64,000 nt of DNA from NCBI GenBank assembly GCA_964034945.1, contig OZ035962.1, forward strand, positions 32,453,943 to 32,517,942. The letters are read 5' to 3'. Positions 44,781 through 57,263 of the stretch are shown here, piece by piece. Each line of letters begins with the position of its first letter. The first letter of the stretch is position 1. Under the pieces are notes generated by a model. That model saw nothing but the letters and a program-made list of their open reading frames with translations, did not search any database and was not told where the DNA came from. This stretch comes from Chrysopilus asiliformis. Taxonomy: Eukaryota > Arthropoda > Insecta > Diptera > Rhagionidae. The translations under genes were made by a program, and so were the position numbers.

Positions 44781-44930
44781 AAAGCCCAATTCAGATTAAC
44801 GATTGCGATTACGATTGAGCTTCCTCGACCAATGAGATCAAAGCTTTCATGTCCCTGTCGTTAGAAGCTTTGATCTCATTGGTCGAGATGCTTCAATCGT
44901 AATCGCAATCGTTAGTCTGAATTGGGCTTT
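44781..44930. mobile_element. Hairpin MITE, family M2, copy 2
   Basis: A 150-bp palindrome from AAGCCCAATTCAGATTAACG to its complement. It lacks about 22 bp of the GATTGC/GATTAC array found in the 29.2 kb copy but is otherwise the same in arm order and ends. Confidence 0.8.
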
Positions 44931-45042
44931 AGACGGTTTGCTAAGTATATAGTTGAACTTAAATGTTACGTCACATAACACAAATTTTGCATTTTTTGTT
45001 CTTTCCAGATTCAGAGACCTCTTCCAAATGTTTCATTACGTA

Positions 45043-45544
45043 AAAAAAGCACAACGTGTGCCTCACCCCCTTAATTTTGGAAACGGCTCGACTGATTTTG
45101 ATGAAATTTATAATTTTTAGGTTTTCGGGGACGCGAAAGCGATTGAGCTAGATTTCAAGTGTGTCAAAATTCATTTAGATCCTTAAAGGATAACGTGATT
45201 ATCCTTTCTCAATATTAAATTTAAAAATTTCGCATCAGGCCCTTCATCAAAGCCTTAAAAATGTCGCAAAGTTAATTTTTGCCACAAAAAATTGAAGACA
45301 GGAACGTCGTGTTATCCTTACAGGTCCTCAGATTCGTGATCAGCGGCCCCTAAAACCCCAAAATGTAATTTTTGCAACAAGAATATTCGCATTATTCTTA
45401 CAGGACCTAAATTAATTTTGACACACTTGAAACCTAGCTCAGTCGATTTCGCGTCCCCGAAAAATTAAAGATTATAAATTTCCTCAAAATCGGTCAATTG
45501 GTTTTCAAAATAAAGGGGGTGTGCCTGAGAGGCACGCTTTTTAG
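45043..45544. mobile_element. Foldback element with ~150-bp inverted arms
   Basis: Left arm 45043-45190 and right arm 45395-45544. Shared phrases (arm sense) are GTGCCTC..CACCCCCTTA, TTCGGGGACGCGAAA, GAGCTAG.TTTCAAGTGTG and TCAAAATT.ATTTAG. The arms differ at roughly one base in eight, so it is older than the palindrome at 56 kb. The middle has GGATAACGTG..ATTATCC phrases like those in 25195-25640. Confidence 0.6.
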
Positions 45545-45760
45545 AGTTAAATAGAAGTAATTTTTAAACTGCCAGAAAAAATTACCAATTGAAATGTTTA
45601 GTTTGTACCAAAGAAAATTAGCAACTTAAATTAAGGTGTCCGAATTTCCGCGGTTTCAGTAGGCTAAGCATAACTCATTTTTTTAAGAAAAGTTTGCGCG
45701 AACGGCTCTTAATATGGCACTAAAATTATTTCTTGTGGATATATTTAAAAAAAAACTTTG

Positions 45761-46037
45761 CACACGCAGAGAAAAAAAATTGTTAATTTTATTACTTTAT
45801 AATGGGAAATCGGGACTATCACTAAAATAGTTAATTTTCATTACAAAATAGTTAACTTGACTTGAAAAAATAGTCAATTTAAATACTAATTGGTAAATTG
45901 TACTACTAGGGAGTTAAATTTCTTATAAAAATTGTCAATTTTGACTATTTTTGTATTTGAAATTAACTATTTTAATAATAGTCACAATAATGGGGAATTA
46001 TAAAATATTAACTTTACTATCTTTTCTCTCAGTGCAG
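45761..46037. mobile_element. TIR MITE, family M3 (CAGAGAAAA ends)
   Basis: The left end is CACACGCAGAGAAAAA and the right end, complemented, is CTGCACTGAGAGAAAAGATA. Many AATAGTTAATTT/AAATTAACTATT motifs fill it. Related pieces occur at 21215-21290 and 54380-54960. No coding capacity. Confidence 0.55.
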
Positions 46038-49000
46038 TCGTAAGGGGATTTCGCTAGAATACGTCAAGCTTGTTTTCGTTTTACAGAACCCCCAATTTTT
46101 TCGTGTGGGTTTTTATACCACTGTCACACAGCAGTAGACTTAAATGTGTGACGAATTTTATGAACAGCCACTAAGAAATAAATCTTTTAGGTTAATTTTC
46201 AATCAAATTTTTTTTCAAACAAAATAATTAACCCTACAATGCACGTTTTTATTAAATCAAAAATAACAAAACATTTGTGCATAAAATATATAGTAAAACA
46301 ACATGTAAAAAATAAAAACAAAAAAAATGTTTTTTTTGTGTTTCCATATAGTGGTTGATTTATATATGCATCATTGCGCACTGTAGGGTTAAAACTACTC
46401 AATTTCAGTTGATTCAAAGAACAGCATTGCAAACCTTGGTTCTTCTAACTGCACGTCTAATGAGATTTTAAATACTTGACGACAAACAAAGCCAATTAGT
46501 TAACGTTTAATTACCTCAAGGAATGACACCGAAAACGAAAACTGCAACAGCGTTGCTGCTCCATAGACGGACATAGCATTCGTAAATTCAAAAAATTGCA
46601 TAATTCGATTACACGAAAGACAATGTTTCCCATCGTTCGAATTTTCCGCATATTGAAATTCCTTTTACAGTCACACACAACTGTGTGTCACGTCAATTTT
46701 ACTCTATCGCCTCATTCCAGTGACAACTTGTTTGTGTTACCTGTCATCCTTGAGACACCTTGCCGTGGCACTGAAGGTTGGACATTTATTCGTTTAATTG
46801 AAAAAAAAACTCAAAAAAAACGACTGAATGAATTGCTGTTAAATGGGCACTTTTTTACAACATATTATGCAAAATTCCAAGTCACTTTTAGGAAAAACGT
46901 GCGTGTGGCCGGCATTCAAATTGATCAAAAGTGATTTAAAAAGTTATTCAAAATGACCGCCACACTGTGAGATATTTCAGTTTATTCACATAGGAAAAAT
47001 ATGTTCATTTTGCATAATTTCCAGGTATGACATTCACTTGCACGTTCATATGCTCCGTGATTTTATGGTGATATGAATTTTTTTTTACCTGGCCAAGAGT
47101 TCAAGTTAAATAAAAATTGACAGCATGATATTATCATCTTGATATGTATATTTGTTGCGCAATCGACCATGGACCCGACGGCTATTTAATAAAGTGAATA
47201 AATAATAAATACTAAATCTGAGGATTTTCGATAATACTTGAATATACTGTATGTGAATAAACAACTTGACGGAAAGTGAATTACTAAATAATCATGAACC
47301 GCCTTACCCTACATATATGAGACCAACAATAAACATAAAATTAACCCGTGGTCATTACTTTAATGGTAATTTTTATAATTTCACGCTAATTTCATTACAC
47401 TATTATATTATGGACTATGTGGTTAAATAAAATTAATGCTAGCAAAAATTTAATGGTCAGGGTGATATTTAAAAAATAAATCAAATCAAATTAGCAAAAA
47501 AATTGAAAAAAGACAATAAAAATTACTCTCAAAGATTTTCGCTTAGTGAATTGAATCAAAATCTCTGCCGATATTTAGTAGACATTAAATTAAAAGTATT
47601 TAATGTTTTCCATGTCAAATTTAAATGCCTTTTTGCCACTTCCGTCGAAAATTCTCTCGATCCTGTATGCGAAAATACATTCATTGAAATATTTTTCGTG
47701 CTATTTGTTTCAGCTTTCCACGAGAACTTCTATACGGTATAAAATCTTGGATTAAATTCTAATCAAAATTGGATTACACTGGACCTATATGTGATCCAAA
47801 GCAAATTCTAATCCAATCCAATAGTATGAATTAGACATTATTTAAATTCACATTTGGTTTAATTTAGTAAATAATAGACATTAAATATTAAAAATATTTA
47901 AGTTCAATATAAAATTTAAAAAATATTAAAATACAAAATGAAGGCAAAAAAGAGTATAATTCGCATGTATTGAATTCTAATCCAAAATTGTGTTAAGATG
48001 TCGTCAATGTTGTTTATGGATTGAAAAATACTTCAGGATTTTTTGCCATACATAGAAGTCCAGTAAAGAGACATAATCAATTTTTTCTAATAGTTTAATA
48101 TCAGATTCTTGCTCTACATGTCGAAAAAATCCGGGGACAAATTAACACCACCTCAAAACATCGCTGAAAGTAAACACCTCGCAGTATAATTCAGCAAAAA
48201 TTTAACACTGTAGCGCACAGGTAATTTGACATTTCTATTTTAAGGAGGTAAATAATTATTTTAACACCGCTTTGACCTCAATTTTGAATTAACTACGAAA
48301 AGGAGTCAAAAATTCCCTTGAACTCTTTTTAGGAGTTATTTCTTTTGAAAAGGCTTTTTCACGTTTAGAAGAGACTTAACAATTGGCTTACAAATCGGTC
48401 GAAAGATTCCAGGTTCGAGTCCCAGTAGAGAGACAAGCAATCCTATAATATAATACGAGGAATGTCTGTCTGTCTGCACAAACGATCTCGAAAACCCGCC
48501 TAAGGATTTTCACGAAACTTGGGGGTTAGGGATTTTCGGGGACAAGAAATCGATCTAGATAGGTCTCACCCCTGAGAAAATTCCCCTTCGATACCCCTCG
48601 CCTGTTATCTTCGAATTGGGTGGTCCGATTTTAATGAAACTTTACAGTATTACTAAGGGGGCTAAGGGCTTTCGATTTTCCACAACAATCCTGACTTTTC
48701 CCTCCCCTCGATAACCCTCACCTGGTGTCTCAAAAGGTTTCAAAAATAGGTGACAGCGATTACTCAATCACCACTCAACCGATTTCTATGAAATTTTGTT
48801 ATCGCGCGTTAGTTTTAGTTCTAGATTTCTAGGTCGGGAATTTAAAAACTCTGGAAAAACTCTGGAAAAGCTCTGTGAATTTAGTGAATTTAGTTGGAAA
48901 ATGCTTGGAAAAAAGCAAACATTTGTGAGGTGTTATTTTTTTTAACTACTTTAATTAGTTGGTTTAACACTGAAAACTCGTTAAAAATTAACACCCACAG

Positions 49001-50263
49001 GGAACAGTTGTGAACTCCTTATTTTCTGCCCACAAACCATTTTCTCCCATTTTTCGATTTTCTCCCCTCACACTCCGTTTCAGTCCGTTTTTTTAACTTC
49101 GTTTTTTTAATAGTGTATGCATTCCCTTTGTAATTTAACAGGTAATAATTTATGTCCACTGAAAATTGAGTCGCGAAACGCGTTTCGATTGTAACAACTG
49201 AAATAATCTTTTTAATCTTTACTGTAGGAAAGTTATTTTAACTATAATAGTTTTTTGAAGTGTTTGTTTCCTAAGTTTCTTGTGTTGACTATCCCCAATT
49301 TGCCTATTCTGACGGAAGATGTTAATTAACCGGTCATTTAAGTTTCATTTTCCTATCCAAATAACATTATGGCTCGAAAAAGGCCAGGTAAACTAAATAT
49401 TCTTATATGATTGCGTGACACCTAAATTTTTTTCACAAATAGTGTGTGTTGTTCGAGATTAAAATAGAAGAAATTCCCCAACTGGGCCTACCTGTTTTAA
49501 CGAAACTATTTTTAACGATTTATACTTTTACCTCGATTTACATAACTCCACGTTCTCGTAAATATTACCCAATAGAGAAATATCCCTTTAAGCGCTTTAG
49601 ATTTTTCCAGGCGAAACGTAAAAATTTTCCATGAATTTCATCGATTTTCAGATATAAACCGATAGCGGAGGTCATTTCCAACTGCCTTGACCTCGTCTTA
49701 TTTCGTTGTGTCTGCATGATAGATTAACCATAAGACGGACTCATTCCAGAGGGAATCCCTTTCTCGTCGGACGGAAACTGTCGAAATGGTGAAATTTACA
49801 TTATGCGATATTCGTACTTTCCAAAAGGATTTGAAACCAAAGAACAGACAAATTCCACAATAGCCACATAAAGCCTTGTTAATTGATTTAGGTCCATTCC
49901 GAGGCAGACATGGACACGGATAGGTCTGCTTCACATCTGAAAGCTAGTTCAGTGATTAACGACATTACCACCAAGTCTGTTTAATTTTGCAAATGTTTCT
50001 TCTGTTTCTCTTAAGTTTCCGTTGTTTTTTGCTGAAGTCCGGTCAAGTTTATGGTCCATTTATTTGAGCTTATTCCGGTCCTTCCTCATTGTGGCGCCCC
50101 TACTGGATTTTCTCTCAAGAGCATCCGGACCGAATAAGTAGACAAAATAAAACAAAAACCACAAAAGTGTCTTCTGGTTACGACGATGATGGTTACGATA
50201 ATTATAGACAATAATAATCTTCTCTAATCTGATCCATAAAACTTTGGCCCGCCTAGAGAAATA
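46038..50263. other. Mixed AT-rich and unique non-coding DNA
   Basis: No gene supported. 46430-46960 and 49300-50260 are compositionally balanced and look unique. 48460-48830 has the wording of decayed insect dispersed repeats (GTCTGTCTGTC then AAACCCGCCTAAGG). Near 48410 a B-box-like GGTTCGAGTCCC stands without a convincing A box. 48210-49030 repeats TTAACAC motifs, possibly an old MITE. Confidence 0.3.
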
Positions 50264-50529
50264 ATGCTACATTTACACGAATGACAAATTTGTCATTTTT
50301 TTCTTGTCATTATGTTAATTCCCGTGTAAATGGCATAATTTTTGTAATTTTTTCTGTCAGAAAATGTCAATCTCTCATAAAAGAATGAACTTGTCCATTC
50401 TTTTATGCCAGATTGTCATTCGTACAAACGCAATATTACAAAAAATTACAAAAAATTTGCCATTTACACGGGAATTAACATAATGACAAGAAAAAAATGA
50501 CAAATTTGGCATTCGTGTAAATGTAGCAT
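50264..50529. mobile_element. TIR MITE, family M4
   Basis: About 266 bp. The left end is ATGCTACATTTACACGAATG, the right end its complement, and the arms pair for about 90 bp through TGACAAATTTG and CATAATGTTAATTCCCGTG-type blocks. The centre contains a second small inverted pair, AAAGAATG/CATTCTTT. No coding capacity. Confidence 0.75.
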
Positions 50530-50923
50530 AATTTTAGACATTATTATTTGTTGTTGTGGAACTTCATTCTACATCATTTTGGGAATTTGGTACGAACTAA
50601 GGAAAAAATTGTTTAATTTTTCAATAAATCGGAACGGTTTTTTTCGTATTTGGTCTGTAACAAGTACGAATATCTGTAAATGGGTTTGGGACAGAAAGCA
50701 CTAGTTTTTTTGAGACAGAAAGCACTAGTTTTTCTAAAGCACTAGCCGAAAATTTCAAATGTAGGACTCCCCAAATGGCGGGACTCCTAAACGAACTCGG
50801 CCCTATTCTCCCTATTACACTACTGGCGTATGCTCCTGTTGGAATACTAAAACATTAAAGTGTTTTATTTCTTGTAGCTTCAAATCCCCAGTTAATTCTC
50901 TACTCATTAATGCCCAGTTGACA
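50530..50923. other. Non-coding spacer between two MITEs
   Basis: A tandem GACAGAAAGCACTAGTTTTT duplicate is at about 50691-50735. Nothing else is recognised. Confidence 0.35.
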
Positions 50924-51255
50924 TAATGGTTCAACCACAGTGAAGCCGGCAAGCGGCAGCGGTGGGCACTAACGTAGCGCAACGAGAGCTGCTACAATAC
51001 AGTGGCAACGGCAGCGCACTTTTTCCGTCGCCGCCGAGTTTGCAACAAAATCAAACTTGCCGTCGCCGCCCAAAATGTTTTATGAAAACCACCACATTCG
51101 GCGCCACATTCTATGCAGATATTTTGACGTTTTGATTTCGCAAGACAGAAGCATATGCCGACGGTGCCGCTAACATTGTAGCTGGCCCAGCGGTATGTGT
51201 GCGGCGCCATCGCCCGCAGTTGCCGCTTGCCGCCTTCATTGTGGTTGAACCATTA
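50924..51255. mobile_element. GC-rich TIR element, family M5
   Basis: About 332 bp, bounded by TAATGGTTCAACCACA and its complement, with a further GGCAAGCGGCA inverted block. It is strikingly GC- and CpG-rich (GCGGCAGC, CGTCGCCGCC) against its AT-rich host sequence. The open frame 50992-51210 on the minus strand is not conserved with any family I know. Possible TA or TAA target duplication. Confidence 0.7.
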
Positions 51256-54145
51256 GGTTAGTCGCTAGTTCTAACTTATCACAGTAGATAAGCTACACAA
51301 CTATTGCAATACCAACTGCTTTTTCAACTAGGATCAAACAAGTTGGAAACCCGTGACGAAGCTACGGTATAGACAACCTAGACAGCGTCTAGTCAATTTT
51401 AAATACATAAAACAATACAGTAAAATTTTCATCAATAAATACTTTTTTCAAAAATTTAAAAATTTGTTGCTCTTAAAAATGATTGAGGAGAAATGAAAAT
51501 TATCTATCTAATGAAAAATGTAAATACACAATGAAATTGATTGCCTATACTCAGGCGTTTAACGTGTTTAACTGAAGATCGGCAAGAATTACGTTTTCCT
51601 CTTCAAAACAAGGAAATGAGCTTTTCAGTTTAAAAAACTACCTAGACGAGCTTTTTCCTGTCTTAAACTTTTATGGTGGCGGACGAAGCGAGTTCAGATT
51701 TTTGTTGTTATTTTTATGAGAGTCACTGGACAGAATCAGTTTCCGTCGAACAACATAGGCTGGAGCCTTGAATAAGCTAGGCTGGAGCCTTGATAACCAG
51801 AGTGTGGCAATTTGAGATTAGTTTTTGGCGTTTTTGTTTTCAAAACATTTTTTCTAAATCATAGATTCACAAAATATCAACTGCACCTAACCTTTTAATA
51901 TGGAAATATTGCTTTTTGTTGGAGGGTTAACAAAAATTTAAATCGCGCAAATTGTTTGAAAAAAAAATAGAAAAGAAAATGAAAAATTGTGTCACGATAC
52001 ATACAAATTGGAACAGTCCATAATTGAAGAAGAGTGAGGATTGACCACACTCTAGTTATTAAGTCGTGCTAGTCTAGGCTAGGCATTTAGAAAAAAAGAT
52101 CTGTTTAAAAAGAAATATTCAAGAAGCCTGGTTTGTTCATTGTAAAGTCAATAAAGCCTTTTTCTTCATTTCGTTTGTCATTAAGGGTGCGTAATGCAAA
52201 ATATCCAAAGCAAATCGTTCAACATTTATTTTACCCAATTCCACTAAAAATATTCTACTATTTAGTCAAATCAATTTATCGCACTTCGCCAATGTTGGAA
52301 ACTTCCAACTTTTGTTCTAGTTGCCAGTTACTGTCAACTAGCCACTATTTTAATATCAACAAGGCATAAGCCACTCTTTTTTCCCCTCAACCAATTTGTA
52401 ACTAAATAAAGTTTTGTATTTTTTTAAAAAATAACAAAAATATTACAGTAAATTATATAAATGCAAAAAAAAAATATGTTCATAAAGATTTTGGCAGGCT
52501 TAAAAAAACCTTTAGATGAATTAAGCTCCACCATTATACGAGTATCAACCTATCCGACCGGATATACTCGTTTCAAAACAAAAAATTTGCATACAACTGG
52601 CCCAGAATCGAGTAGCTAGCCACGTTTTTCGAGATGAATGAATGAAACTACTGACAACATAATTAGGAAAGAATGGAAAAAGACATAAAATCTTAAGCAT
52701 TTCTGTGATAGTCACAAACTGTATTTTATCAGCCTGTCAAGTAACTTGTTGCGGCATTTTATGCTAAAACTTACGTAAAATTATGCAAGTATTATGCGCA
52801 TTTAGGGTATACATTATTTGGAGCCTGTGACTTTTTTTTCAAAGAAAAAAAAACTTGAATTTTCATAAAACATTGCTAAGTCAAGGGATTGGATAGAAAC
52901 ATTTACGGATTTCTTATTCAAATTCGGTAGATCAAAAAGAAATGAAAATGAGCGCACAATCAGAGTTTATGGAATAATTTGAAGCTGGTTTGCTTAAATA
53001 GGTCTTTGCTTTACCATCAGCGCCTTCGAAGACGAAGATTATCTTCAAAAAAAATATAATAAGAAATTCGGGCCCTCGAGTTGTTTACGATTCGAACGCA
53101 CGTGCTGTTGCACAGATGTACCCGTAATTGATTTCGAAAACATTTTTTTTTTCAATTTTCTAGGCATTAATGATTTTTTTGATTAGGTAAATGTTTAAAT
53201 TAAGTGTTAGATAATTTTAATGCACGTCTCGTTTAACACGAAGGTTAAAATTGTTAAAACAAACAAAAAGGTCGCGAGGTTCAAATCTCTGTAGCCAAAG
53301 TGAGCCATTCTTATTTGAGAAAATATTTGTTTTCAAACTTTGGAAGTTGAAATTGCAATTTTTCACGTTACAAAATCAACTTTTTAATGGCGCTTTAAGT
53401 AATTAATCTTATCAATTTTCGACATTTAATGATTTCATTCTGTAAAAATGTTGTGAAAACATCCTCTCGGGATATATTTGGAAACATAAATTAGCTAATT
53501 AAACATTTCAAAAATCATACTAAACGATAGAAATATTAAATCAAAATTATTTAAGGAAAAATTAATTACAAATACCAAGATTTGAAATATCAATGAAAAA
53601 AAAAATTGTGTTGTAATAAAGGTTCCCGCCTCCTTACCTCGTGGAATGACACAAATGGAGTAAAGGTTTTAAGTTTGCTGCAGGACTAATTTATCTTGTG
53701 CCGACTAAAGCAGGAAATACACGCTCTCGCATGCCCTACAACATTTCATGTTGTCACGCCAATTTGAGCGTGTGTAGTGCTGACGGACAACAAAAACTCG
53801 TGTTGGACGCAGCGAAAGAAAAAAAAAGTTCTAATGTAAACACACTCTTTAAGAGGAACGAAAATACAGTTGATTTAACTTTAAAAATATGCATTTGGAG
53901 AATAAGTTTAATAAGGGTCTATAAGAATTTGATATATTGCATCTAGAGAAAATTCTGCATACCCCAAGGATTTGAGCTCGCAATGTCACTAATGCAAATA
54001 TTTAATATTTTATCTAAAATGTTTTTTAATCCCGGGTTTTAAAATGAGAAATCCCAGGAAACGGGACTTTAAAAATCAAGAAATTTCCCGGGATTACGCT
54101 CTAGGAAAATCCAGGGAAGAACCCACTATGTCTGACAATTTGCTG
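51256..54145. other. AT-rich non-coding DNA
   Basis: No gene supported. TAGGCTGGAGCCTTGA is tandemly repeated at about 51757-51793. A CCCGGG-rich cluster at 54030-54125 (ATCCCGGG, TTCCCGGGAT, CCAGGGAAG) resembles an eroded DNA element end. A B-box-like AGGTTCAAATCTC near 53278 has no credible tRNA around it. Confidence 0.3.
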
Positions 54146-54374
54146 TAGGTTATTTTACGAAAAACGGATCTGTGCAAAATTTCAAGTCTCTAGCTCAATC
54201 CGTGCGCACGCAATCCGCACCACAGACGGACGGACGGACAGACGGGCGGACGGACATGCAGAAATTAATTATTTTTAACACACTGGTGTAATTCATTTTT
54301 TTGTGTGATAACGGGATCTTGGCGTTACAAACCGTAAGGCAAATCTAATATACCCTTTGGTTTCACCATACGGG
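54146..54374 (+). mobile_element. Partial copy of the 20.6 kb foldback family
   Basis: It contains CTAGCTCAATCCGTGCGC, a short GACGGACGGACA array and the right terminus TTTCACCATACGGGT. The left half is missing. It abuts an M3-type MITE, which it probably truncates. Confidence 0.65.
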
Positions 54375-54970
54375 TATAAAAATAGTCAAAATCGACAATT
54401 TAATTTTTTTTAAATTTAACCACTTAGTAGTAAAATTTAGGTACTATTTTGTAGTTAAATTGAATATTTTTTCAATTGAAATTAATTATTTTATAATTGA
54501 AATTAACTATTTTAGAGACAGTCCCAATTTCCCATTATAAGGGCTAGTATACACGACCACCTATTTACTCTCCTTTTTCCGCTCCTTTTTTTCGTTCGTG
54601 TTTACACGCAGATTTTTTAACGAACGTATTTTGGTTCCTTTTGGAATGCGCGAAAATAGAATTCCACGATGACATTATCTCCACTGCTAAAACAATTATA
54701 GTCAGAAAACCAAAGAACAATTACAGTTGACAAAATATTTAAAACCATAGCAACGAAACGCATAGCCACGAAATACCTTAACAACCAACCAGGCACCGTT
54801 CCGCTTTATTTTCACGGTGGGAATTTTAGTTTTCGTTCGTATTTTCCTATCGTCATTCCCACAGTACCCCGCGCCATTCAACTTTAACGGAACGAACGAA
54901 AACACGTCGCTTCTAAACAGGCTCTAAAGTAGTTAAATTTATTATTATTTTTCTATGCGTGTGAAAGACA
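54375..54970. mobile_element. M3-type MITE with a second element inserted
   Basis: The outer parts (54375-54541 and about 54928-54970) match the M3 family (AAATTAACTATTTTAGAG, and CACACGCATAGAAAAAT as the complement of the right end). Between them, about 54542-54927, lies an insert with ends GGGCTAGTATACACGAC and, complemented, GAGCCTGTTTAGAAGCGAC. The match of flanks across the insert argues for nesting. Confidence 0.45.
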
Positions 54971-55962
54971 GCTAAACTTAATTCGTATAAAGTTGACAAG
55001 CAGTACTTACAAATAATTTAAAATTTTAAATAGACAAAACAGAACGAAAGCTTTTGGCATCTCAAAAAATAATTGAACATTACACGGAGAAATCTAGAAA
55101 ATTAAACGGTTTTCGTCAAAGCAAAAGTTTTGTGAATCTTAGATCATTGAAATCAAATCTAGAAAATCAAATCAGAAAATATTTCTGAAATTAAGAAAAA
55201 TATTTTTTATATCTAGAATTCAATTTCTTGAATTAAGAATTAGTTTCTTTAATTGAGTATTTATTACTTCACTTATAATTAAATTCTGAATATGAGAAAA
55301 TAGTTCTTATACTAACCTCACACCGACGCAAAATCACGTAATTTTGCGAAATGATTTAAATCTTAAACCAAAGTGTTCACACAGAGGTTAAGGTAATTTT
55401 GCTTGACATTTGAACTACAGGATTGCTATGAATTTTAGTGTAGGATTGCTATGAATTTTAGTAATATGATGAATAATACAATTCAAAACATCGATGAAAT
55501 ATGTGCAAACAGAATTAGTAATCCAGGAAAATTAGGATTTAACCTCTTAAAAAATCCTAGTTAACTGGATTTTTGCACAGACCTTTATTTTGGCATAACA
55601 AACAACGTCCCAAAAGTCCATTCCAAAATTGCGCCGGCGTCGTGAGTTATTCAAGGTCAAAGGTCCAAAAAATCAGTTTTTTACGTTTATCTCACTTTGT
55701 ACGGGTTGTACGTCTTTTTGAGGTTCAGATGAATTAATCACAATAAAATTCTCTACAATAAAGGTTAAATACAATTTTCTTGTAGGACGAACAGTCTTCG
55801 AGATACAAGTCGTCAAACTATGCGTCGCACAGAGAAATTGCTATTATTCAAGGTCAAAAGTCAAACAAATCGTAAATATCTTGCTTTGTATGGCCTGTCC
55901 GCATTTTTTGTGTTCAGATGAATTGCTCCTCCGCAAATTCTCTACAAAATGGGTTAAATAAG

Positions 55963-56041
55963 GTTTTTTTTTTTTTTTTATAGATCCAGCCAGAGCTTAG
56001 GGGAAGACCCTTTAATGCCGAAGCACAGCTCAGGTTTTTTT
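55963..56041 (-). mobile_element. Very short retroposed fragment, copy 2
   Basis: Flanked by AGGTTTTTTT at left (within a T run) and at 56032-56041. The body on the minus strand runs GAGCTGTGCTTCGGCATTAA to TATAAAAA. It is absent from the matching site of the right arm near 57410, so insertion came after the palindrome formed. The same sequence occurs at 1605-1668. Confidence 0.75.
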
Positions 56042-56187
56042 GTAGGGGCAATAGTTTTCGAGATAGAAGTCCAGACACTGTGAACTGTACATTCGTTTCC
56101 CGACCACCATTGAGGTAGAATACAAGGCGCGTTTTTTACATGGCTTCCCCAGTAGGCCTAATCCATATTCTTTCCACCTTCATTCAT

Positions 56188-56583
56188 TTATTCTTCTTCT
56201 CCTTCTGCTTCTTCTTCTTCCTGTTCTTGTTGCCCTTCATCTTCGATATAGGTATCACCTTCAATTACATTTAATGTTAAGGCACCAATAAGATCGAGTT
56301 CATCATCGACATCGTTTAAATTGTCAAAGGATTCAGTGATATCACAAGAAGCAGGATTTAAACATGATTGACCCCGACAAAAGCTACAAACGATGGAGCA
56401 CGATAATCCAATTTTTCTGCATCCGCAATTGGAACCACGACCTTTTGTGCAGTTGCAAAAAACGGAATTCTGGAGTTCTTCCGGTGCTGGTGGAAGTAAT
56501 GTACTACCTGGCTGCAAGAAATTGTTGTTAAATGTCCATCCCCACTGTTGAGGGTCTAAGTCTTTTCCAAGCCAAGTTTGCAC
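56188..56583 (-). pseudogene. CXC-type cysteine-rich fragment, left arm
   Basis: 131 codons open on the minus strand, identical in translation to the right-arm copy. It begins WLGKDLDPQQWGW, continues through LLPPAPEELQNSVFCNC, then a Cys cluster (C-x-C-x6-C-x-C-x6-C-x3-C-x2-C-x4-C) and an acidic Glu-rich tail. Upstream sequence homologous to the rest of the gene stops at the palindrome centre, so this copy is 5'-truncated. Confidence 0.7.
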
Positions 56584-56657
56584 CTGATAATATGGTGTTG
56601 TGCGGCTCCTATTGTGGATGGAAGTGAAGATAATTTAACTGCCTTATTGAGTCTTGT

Positions 56658-57263
56658 CGAAGTATTCAAGCAAGAGAATTGCTCACGGGATATTATTGCC
56701 AGAAATGGAACACTTTTTATTTTAGCAATGTACGGAGCTCCAAAAACTGAATACTCCTTCGACAATTATCGCTACTTGAGTTTCGCTAAATCTACAAGAC
56801 TCAATAAGGCAGTTAAATTATCTTCACTTCCACCCACAATAGGAGCCGCACAACACCATATTATCAGGTGCAAACTTGGCTTGGAAAAGACTTAGACCCT
56901 CAACAGTGGGGATGGACATTTAACAACAATTTCTTGCAGCCAGGTAGTACATTACTTCCACCAGCACCGGAAGAACTCCAGAATTCCGTTTTTTGCAACT
57001 GCACAAAAGGTCGTGGTTCCAATTGCGGATGCAGAAAAATTGGATTATCGTGCTCCATCGTTTGTAGCTTTTGTCGGGGTCAATCATGTTTAAATCCTGC
57101 TTCTTGTGATATCACTGAATCCTTTGACAATTTAAACGATGTCGATGATGAACTCGATCTTATTGGTGCCTTAACATTAAATGTAATTGAAGGTGATACC
57201 TATATCGAAGATGAAGGGCAACAAGAACAGGAAGAAGAAGAAGCAGAAGGAGAAGAAGAATAA
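56658..57263 (+). pseudogene. CXC-type cysteine-rich gene fragment, spacer plus right arm
   Basis: The frame beginning in the spacer reads VFKQENCSRDIIARNGTLF, then AMYGAPKTEYSFDNYRY and KLSSLPPTIGAAQHH. This is the order found in a widespread, uncharacterised family of arthropod repeat-associated proteins. Near 56868 the reading frame shifts, and the conserved part resumes as QTWLGKDLDPQQWGW with the Cys cluster of tesmin/TSO1 (CXC) type, possibly zinc- and DNA-binding, ending at TAA 57263. The 5' part of the gene is missing and the frameshift separates the halves. Recognition of the family is from memory of its motifs. Confidence 0.6.

Noticed and set aside
48380..48435. tRNA gene suggested by GGTTCGAGTCCC
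   Set aside because: There is only a B box. No A box at proper spacing and no cloverleaf could be formed.
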